From NCBI GenBank assembly GCA_051004815.1, contig JBPCJY010000209.1, positions 1-10,951 on the forward strand: a stretch of DNA of 10,951 nucleotides, read 5' to 3'. This document shows, in pieces, positions 6,745 to 10,951 of the stretch; the stretch's first letter is position 1; every line of letters starts with the position of its first letter. Origin of the DNA: JBBQXY01 sp051004815. Lineage in GTDB: Bacteria; Chloroflexota; Ktedonobacteria; Ktedonobacterales; Ktedonobacteraceae. The notes under the pieces were generated by a model that worked only from the letters and a program-made list of their open reading frames with translations, made no database searches and was not told the DNA's origin. The position numbers and the translations under genes are program-made.

Positions 6745-7260
6745 ATGGAAAAGAAGATTTTTTGTATGAAAGAACGTTCATTTCCAGGTATGCCAGGGAG
6801 GGAAAAGTGTATAGTTGTCCTAGTAAAGAAAGGGACGGTTCTAGCCGTGAAAAAAGCCGAACAGAAACGCACATCCTTGGTGGCTAATCTGGGCGATATC
6901 AACCGGCCTTTGCGTGTTCGACCTGTACGAGTGATGGGACGTGAATGGTGGGCGGTGGATGCTCGCGACACCTGGCCCGGTATGGTCATGGATTTACGCC
7001 GCTTGGGCTTTGAGGCGATGGCATGGGAGGATGAAGTGTTAGTGCGTGAAGGTGCGCCCATTTACGAAACACAGATGGAAGGTCCTGCCGCGCAGGGAGG
7101 GTTAAAGCCCTTTCCCCTTATCCATCCAACTATCCAAATCCACAAAGAAACTTACGCGGCCAGCTACTCCGCTTTGAGCTATCTGGACACGGATGACGAA
7201 GATGAGGACGAGGATGGGGAGGAAGACGAATTTAAGCCGGAAGACCTGGACAACGAATAG
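6745..7260 (+). CDS. Unrecognised small protein with highly acidic C-terminal tail
   Basis: I do not recognise a family for this roughly 171-residue protein. It has a basic N-terminal third rich in K and R (KKGTVLAVKKAEQKRTS). A compact middle part (about 50-110) has alternating hydrophobic and charged residues and conserved-looking features (RPVRVMGREWWAVDARDTWPG, then DLRRLGFEAMAWEDEVLVREG), which could be a small folded domain. The tail, about the last 25 residues, is almost entirely D and E. There is no signal peptide or membrane segment, so it is probably cytoplasmic. The start is uncertain: TTG at 6736, ATG at 6745 and ATG at 6766 are all possible and none has a clear ribosome site. Even codon use across the frame, and the absence of a better frame, support a real gene. 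It is divergent from the kinase and about 200 bp upstream of the hydrolase. Confidence 0.65.
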   Translation: MEKKIFCMKERSFPGMPGREKCIVVLVKKGTVLAVKKAEQKRTSLVANLGDINRPLRVRPVRVMGREWWAVDARDTWPGMVMDLRRLGFEAMAWEDEVLVREGAPIYETQMEGPAAQGGLKPFPLIHPTIQIHKETYAASYSALSYLDTDDEDEDEDGEEDEFKPEDLDNE

Positions 7261-7302
7261 TTCGTTCAGGGCTTCTCGCTAGTAATAATAGAGTTAAACG
7301 CT

Positions 7303-7404
7303 AAGCAGGGTACCTGCGATAGGTATGTTCGCTATGGATATTTTGGCATCAATGCCCAAACAAAAACGTCCATAGTGGAATGACCTTTCCTGGGTACCCT
7401 GCTT
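7303..7404. promoter_or_regulatory. Nested inverted repeats in the leader region of the hydrolase gene
   Basis: A perfect 12-bp inverted repeat (aagcagggtacc at 7303-7314, ggtaccctgctt at 7393-7404) encloses further ordered pairs: aggt/acct (7321-7324 with 7383-7386), ctatgga/tccatag (7332-7338 with 7369-7375), and an imperfect ttggcat/atgcccaa hairpin (about 7344-7359). All are nested in the right order, so the region could fold as one long imperfect stem. The right arm overlaps the -35 area of the candidate hydrolase promoter, so paired operators are an alternative. A miniature mobile element is a third option, though I see no target-site duplication. Confidence 0.45.
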
Positions 7405-7415
7405 TGTGCATTCCA

Positions 7416-7424
7416 TGCTATACT
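7416..7424 (+). promoter_or_regulatory. Candidate extended -10 promoter of the hydrolase gene
   Basis: TGC at 7416-7418 sits directly before TATACT at 7419-7424, an extended -10 pattern with 5 of 6 consensus bases. There is no good -35. Transcription would start near 7431, about 30 nt before the chosen ATG, which excludes the in-frame ATG at 7380. Confidence 0.45.
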
Positions 7425-7443
7425 GCTACCAAGAATACATTTC

Positions 7444-7449
7444 GAGGAG
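7444..7449 (+). promoter_or_regulatory. Ribosome binding site that sets the hydrolase start
   Basis: GAGGAG lies 11 nt upstream of the ATG at 7461-7463, slightly long but the only good site nearby. It supports starting at 7461 rather than at the upstream in-frame ATG at 7380. Confidence 0.5.
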
Positions 7450-7460
7450 CGTTGTCCCAC

Positions 7461-8372
7461 ATGCCTACTGATCCAACCGATGGCTTTATCGCTGCCAATG
7501 GACTCCAACTACACTATCGTCGTTGGTCTCCCTCTGCTGATGCAGCACCTTCAGGTGCTCAAACTGCTCTCCCACCAATTCTTTTATTGCACGGCCTCGC
7601 TTCCGCAGCCCGTATTTGGGACTTTGTGGCCTCATTGTTGGCTGAGCAAGGCTATGTCGTCACTGCTCTTGATCAACGCGGTCACGGCGAGAGCGAGAAA
7701 CCTGACAGTGGCTACGATTTTGACACCATCATCGACGACGATGCTGCCGCGGTCAAAGCTCTAGGCATCGTAAAGCCTGTGCTGGTTGGTCATTCCTGGG
7801 GTGCGATGGTCGCTTTGCACTATGCCGCGACGAATCCTGCTGAGGTGACGGCTCTGATACTGGTGGATGGTGCGACCAATCAATTTTCGCGGCGTCCCGG
7901 CTGGACACGCGAACAGGCGATGATTGACCTGGCTCCGCCGCGCTTTGCTGGCACGTCCCGCGAGGCGTTTCTTTCGTTCTATCGCAATGGGCCGTTAGGG
8001 CAACAATGGTCGCCACAACTGGAAGACAGTATCTTGCACATCGTACAACTGCGTGAAGACGATACCGTTGCCCCACGCCTGGACTTCGAGAATCATCTGC
8101 AAATTATTGGCGCGATGTGGGATCAGCCTCTCTTTGATCTCTACCAACAGGTACGTTGCCCTATTACGCTCGTTGTCGCGGAACAAACCCCGACCAGCGA
8201 AACGCAGGCAGCATACCTACGCTTGCGCCAGCAAGGCATTGCCCATATTCAAGCCATCTGCCCACATGTACGCGTGGTACGTATGCCTGATACGATCCAT
8301 GATATTCCTCTGCAAAGATCAGTGCAGCTCGCCCATGAGATTTTGTCATATGCCACACCGCAAAAGCTTTAA
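7461..8372 (+). CDS. Alpha/beta-fold hydrolase
   Basis: This 303-residue hydrolase of the large alpha/beta superfamily (Abhydrolase_1 type) is probably cytoplasmic. It opens with the usual DGFIAANGLQLHYRRW strand pair. The oxyanion-hole region is LLLHGLASAARIWD (H44-G45), followed by ALDQRGHGESEKP (71-81). The nucleophile elbow is VGHSWG with S112. H280 (MPDTIHDIP) sits where the catalytic histidine is expected. The catalytic acid is less clear: the strand-7 region reads LVVAEQTPTSE, with Glu but no Asp in the usual place, and D137 after strand 6 is an alternative. The substrate cannot be read from sequence; esterase, epoxide-hydrolase-like or C-C hydrolase activities are all possible. The upstream in-frame ATG at 7380 adds 27 residues unlike the family. 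Its stop overlaps that of the convergent aminomutase gene. Confidence 0.92.
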   Translation: MPTDPTDGFIAANGLQLHYRRWSPSADAAPSGAQTALPPILLLHGLASAARIWDFVASLLAEQGYVVTALDQRGHGESEKPDSGYDFDTIIDDDAAAVKALGIVKPVLVGHSWGAMVALHYAATNPAEVTALILVDGATNQFSRRPGWTREQAMIDLAPPRFAGTSREAFLSFYRNGPLGQQWSPQLEDSILHIVQLREDDTVAPRLDFENHLQIIGAMWDQPLFDLYQQVRCPITLVVAEQTPTSETQAAYLRLRQQGIAHIQAICPHVRVVRMPDTIHDIPLQRSVQLAHEILSYATPQKL

Positions 8373-9913
8373 CCCAGCAACTCTTCATAAAATGGATTAA
8401 AATACGCTTCATCGCGTCTAATCACGCCCTCTAGTCCACGGCCAGCCTCTGGGGAACGTTTGATATCGGCAAAAAGGCCCGCTTCAAGGGACTTGAAGAG
8501 TCCAATCTTATCCATTTCGCGCAGAAGCTCAACCGCATCAGCTAGCGTTTGACTGGCAAAACGGGCTATTAAGCTATCCTCGCGCCAGTCAAACTGCTCT
8601 TCCAGATCGCGGGCAGCGTTGAACACATACAGGGCACTACGAATGGAGAGGAAACGATCTTGTAAGAGGGGAGTATGAATGGCCTCGGTGGGCATGCCTA
8701 GCAATTGAATACCCTGGCCGGTCAATACCCCCACGAAATTGAAGAAACTATCAAGAATATGGCCATGAAAAATATCGCCCGTCATGTGTTTCGTGGGAGG
8801 CATATATTTAATAGGGTAGCCGGGGAAGAGATCGCGAATGAGCTGGGCAGAGGCGATTTCGTGTAACAAGTGGTTGGGAGTAGCGGGGTCAATTTCAAAT
8901 GCATGACCGAGGCCCATCTGCTCAGGTGGAATGCCAGCGATCTGTGCAAACCGCTCATTAATAAATTGTGAAGCAACCACGGTATGCTCCGCTTCGAGCG
9001 CATCCGCGGTCGTCAGATAGTTATCTTCACCGGTATTAATGATGATGCCGGCAGCAGCGTTGATGCGACGTGAGAAGAGTTGATCGATGAGCGTGCGTTT
9101 CATATTAATGTCGCGGAAGATGATACCATAGAGAGCATCATTGAGCATCATATCCAGCCGTTCTAAGGCACCCATCGCGGCAATTTCGGGCATACATAAA
9201 CCCGAACAATAGTTAGTCAAGCGGATATAGCGTCCCACGTCGCGGCTTGTCTCATCGAGGGCAGCACGCATCAGTTTGAAATTAGCCTGGGTGGCATAGG
9301 TTCCCCCAAAGCCCTCTGTAGTGGGACCATAAGGTACATAGTCAAGCAGGCTTTGGGCCGTTGAGCGAATAACGGCAATCACATCCGCCCCTTGTCGTGC
9401 CGCCGCCTGAGCCTGTACGATATCCTCATATATATTGCCAGTTGCTACAATGACGTAGAGCCATGGTGTTGGTGGATTACGTAATGCCTTAACCATTGCA
9501 GCGCGTTCGGCACGCCTCGCTCGGATTCGCTCTACTCCCTCGCGGACTAAACGCAGGGCTTCAGCATCAACAGTAGCGAGAAACTCGTTCTCGTTTCGTA
9601 CCTCGTGCAGGGAGAGTTCACCACGTCCAATGGCAGCGGCGGTTGCCTGCACATCAAGCTTGTTTTGCAGCATAGTAGCAACAAACGGGCGCAGGATACC
9701 TCCTGGCAATAGGGGTAATGCCCTATCAACAATACGGTTGGGGAGTGGTACATCATCCGTATCGATCCCATCGACCCCAATCAAACGCAAGGTTGTGCGC
9801 TCAATAGCCACGGTCGTATGTTGGCCAATGTACTCTATCACAGGCTCGACAATATGCTGTGCCAGTACGCGTGCTTCCTGTACCAGGGATTGCTCAAGTT
9901 TGAGATGGGGCAT
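8369..9913 (-). CDS. kamD: Lysine 5,6-aminomutase alpha subunit
   Basis: This is the alpha subunit of the adenosylcobalamin- and PLP-dependent enzyme that moves the terminal amino group of D-lysine or L-beta-lysine to the neighbouring carbon, a step of lysine fermentation. The 514 residues match the family length. Signature stretches are YVPYGPTTEGFGGTYATQ (193-209), NYCSGLCMPEIAAMGALERLD (234-254), NDALYGIIFRDIN (258-270), INTGEDNYLTTADA (292-305), MPPTKHMTG (371-379) and LLGMPTEAIHTP (404-415). R183, S237, Y262, R267 and N298 sit one position below the PLP- and substrate-contact residues that I recall from the published clostridial structure (184, 238, 263, 268, 299). The family's alpha subunit forms the TIM barrel, while the beta subunit (kamE) carries the B12 site and the PLP lysine. 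No beta subunit is in the window, and the next gene upstream is divergent. The ATG at 9911-9913 has an AGGAGA-type site upstream. Confidence 0.95.
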   Translation of the reverse strand: MPHLKLEQSLVQEARVLAQHIVEPVIEYIGQHTTVAIERTTLRLIGVDGIDTDDVPLPNRIVDRALPLLPGGILRPFVATMLQNKLDVQATAAAIGRGELSLHEVRNENEFLATVDAEALRLVREGVERIRARRAERAAMVKALRNPPTPWLYVIVATGNIYEDIVQAQAAARQGADVIAVIRSTAQSLLDYVPYGPTTEGFGGTYATQANFKLMRAALDETSRDVGRYIRLTNYCSGLCMPEIAAMGALERLDMMLNDALYGIIFRDINMKRTLIDQLFSRRINAAAGIIINTGEDNYLTTADALEAEHTVVASQFINERFAQIAGIPPEQMGLGHAFEIDPATPNHLLHEIASAQLIRDLFPGYPIKYMPPTKHMTGDIFHGHILDSFFNFVGVLTGQGIQLLGMPTEAIHTPLLQDRFLSIRSALYVFNAARDLEEQFDWREDSLIARFASQTLADAVELLREMDKIGLFKSLEAGLFADIKRSPEAGRGLEGVIRRDEAYFNPFYEELLG

Positions 9914-9952
9914 AGGGTGCTATCTCCTCTGTTCGTGTCCTTGAAGACCCTA

Positions 9953-9980
9953 AGTATACCATGTGTGCAAGTTTTTTCAA
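9953..9980 (-). promoter_or_regulatory. Sigma-70-type promoter of the aminomutase gene
   Basis: On the minus strand, TTGAAA (complement of 9975-9980, 5 of 6 consensus) is followed after 16 bp by TATACT (complement of 9953-9958, 5 of 6). Transcription would begin near 9946, about 33 nt before the ATG. This supports the gene being the first of its own transcript, not downstream of a missing kamE. Confidence 0.55.
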
Positions 9981-10083
9981 CAAGCAATGGGATTTGGTAG
10001 CTATCGTAACGCCGCTCGCCTCGACAAAGCACAACTGTAGTGGTACACTTGTCCTATTATATTACCATTGGGGGGAATAATGA

Positions 10084-10951
10084 ATGTCCAAACTCTGGGA
10101 TGACATGCTCAAACGCATGTTTACCGCCAACCCACAGCACTTTCTGACTTGGCTAGTACCCGACGCCGTCCTGCTGCACGAACTCTCGCCCGAACTGAAA
10201 ACGCAGACGCTCTCCGACTTAAAAGCGCAGCATGCGCAAGAGACGCGGAACCTCACTGCCGACATCTTGTATGTTATACTATGGTATGGCGTCAAGACGA
10301 TCTTGCATATCGAGTTTCAACGGCATGGCGACAAGCAGATGGGCAAGCGGTTATGGCAATACAATAGCACGACTACCATCAATAAGGGCTTGCCGGTCTC
10401 TTCCATCGTCATTTACCTGCGCAAGGATCGCAAGATTGAGGAGCCGCCCTATCTTGAGAAATTGCCCAATGGACGACCAAATCACCTTTTCTTTTATGAG
10501 GCCGTGAAGCTCTGGGAGTTACCCTCTGCTGTGTTCTTGCAGCCGGGCATGGAGGGGGTGTTACCCCTGGTAACGCTGACCTATGATGGCAAGCAGCGCG
10601 AGGTGGTCGATGAGATGATTACCCGGCTGGTTGCCAGCCACAACCACAATCTGTTGTCGATGGCATTCAACTTCGCTGCTCTGGTCTACGATAAACCGGA
10701 TGAACAAGCATGGCTGATTGAGAGGTTCGAGATGTACAAGAAAGACCTGGAAGAGTCCTACATCTATCAAAAGATACTGAGAGAAGGACGCGAGGAGGGG
10801 CGCGAGAAAGGACGCGAGGAAGGGCAACGCGAGTCTCTTCGTGAGACGTTTATTGGTTTTCTCAACGCCCGTTATCCGATGCTGGTTGATCTAGCTCAAG
10901 AACAGATCAGCGGCATCACTGAAATCAAGCAGTTACAGGAGATCTTGAATA
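10084..10951 (+). CDS. Rpn-family recombination-promoting nuclease / putative transposase (3' end outside window)
   Basis: The frame is open from ATG 10084 to the window end: 289 codons without a stop, so the C-terminus is missing. It resembles the Rpn/transposase_31 group, PD-(D/E)XK nucleases named for promoting RecA-independent recombination in E. coli. The start WDDMLKRMFTANPQHFLTWL, the pair ADILYVI (D60) and LHIEFQ (E77, Q79), and the later PVSSIVIYL and FFYEAVKLWELP are typical. D60 with E77-x-Q79 is the expected D...ExQ active site, so it looks catalytically intact. The C-terminal part holds the charged REGREEGREKGREEG repeats (about 248-265) common in this family. A GGGGGGA run lies 7 nt upstream of the ATG. 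These genes occur in many copies in some genomes and are often treated as mobile or defence-related; here there are no terminal repeats to show mobility. Confidence 0.85.
   Translation, partial: MSKLWDDMLKRMFTANPQHFLTWLVPDAVLLHELSPELKTQTLSDLKAQHAQETRNLTADILYVILWYGVKTILHIEFQRHGDKQMGKRLWQYNSTTTINKGLPVSSIVIYLRKDRKIEEPPYLEKLPNGRPNHLFFYEAVKLWELPSAVFLQPGMEGVLPLVTLTYDGKQREVVDEMITRLVASHNHNLLSMAFNFAALVYDKPDEQAWLIERFEMYKKDLEESYIYQKILREGREEGREKGREEGQRESLRETFIGFLNARYPMLVDLAQEQISGITEIKQLQEILN

Noticed and set aside
7303..7404. An intrinsic terminator of the small acidic-tail gene
   Set aside because: The stem arms are too far apart and are not followed by a T-run; the order of nested pairs fits a leader, operator or mobile element better.
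9630..9944. A 104-codon plus-strand frame over the start of the aminomutase gene
   Set aside because: It is antisense to the well-supported kamD N-terminus and has no homology that I can see.
8369..10951. A kamE beta subunit next to kamD
   Set aside because: No frame on either strand shows a B12-binding DxHxxG motif or a PLP-lysine region; both flanks are occupied by other genes.

Overview
The window looks like a chromosomal segment of a Chloroflexota bacterium, most likely a ktedonobacterium. This is an inference from moderate GC content, a long zinc-ribbon/membrane/proline-threonine-rich protein, a group-2 sigma-70 factor with an acidic N-terminus, and GC-rich palindromic intergenic repeats. 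No single marker gene proves the placement. I see no rRNA, tRNA, CRISPR array or complete insertion sequence.

Layout. Positions 1-319 form a long inverted repeat (142-bp arms, about 92% identical). It joins the 3' end of a truncated plus-strand gene (1-53) tail-to-tail with the 3' end of a minus-strand gene (267-2303). That minus-strand gene encodes a zinc-ribbon, two-membrane-segment protein with an extracellular beta domain. A gene-free region (2304-2796) separates it from a divergently read sigma-70-family factor (2797-3873). The sigma gene converges, with only 5 bp between the stop codons, on a two-component operon read from the minus strand: membrane GAF histidine kinase (6556-4571), then NarL/LuxR-type response regulator (4547-3879). 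Divergent from the kinase is a small unrecognised gene with a very acidic tail (about 6745-7260). Next are a leader with nested inverted repeats (7303-7404), an alpha/beta hydrolase (7461-8372), and a convergent gene for the alpha subunit of lysine 5,6-aminomutase (9913-8369). These last two share one TTAA for both stop codons. The window ends inside an Rpn-family (PD-(D/E)XK nuclease, 'transposase_31'-like) gene starting at 10084.

How the genes may work together. Positions 267-6556 hold a membrane protein with a cytoplasmic zinc ribbon, an alternative sigma factor and a complete two-component system. This could be a signalling cluster, but nothing in the sequence proves a shared pathway. The kinase and regulator are a confident cognate pair: 23-bp gap, good Shine-Dalgarno before the regulator, and a TTGACA-type promoter upstream of the kinase. 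The aminomutase alpha subunit has no beta subunit (the B12- and PLP-carrying partner) within the window, so it is an orphan here. The most unusual structures are the inverted gene-end duplication at 1-319 with its palindromic core, and the nested inverted repeats before the hydrolase.
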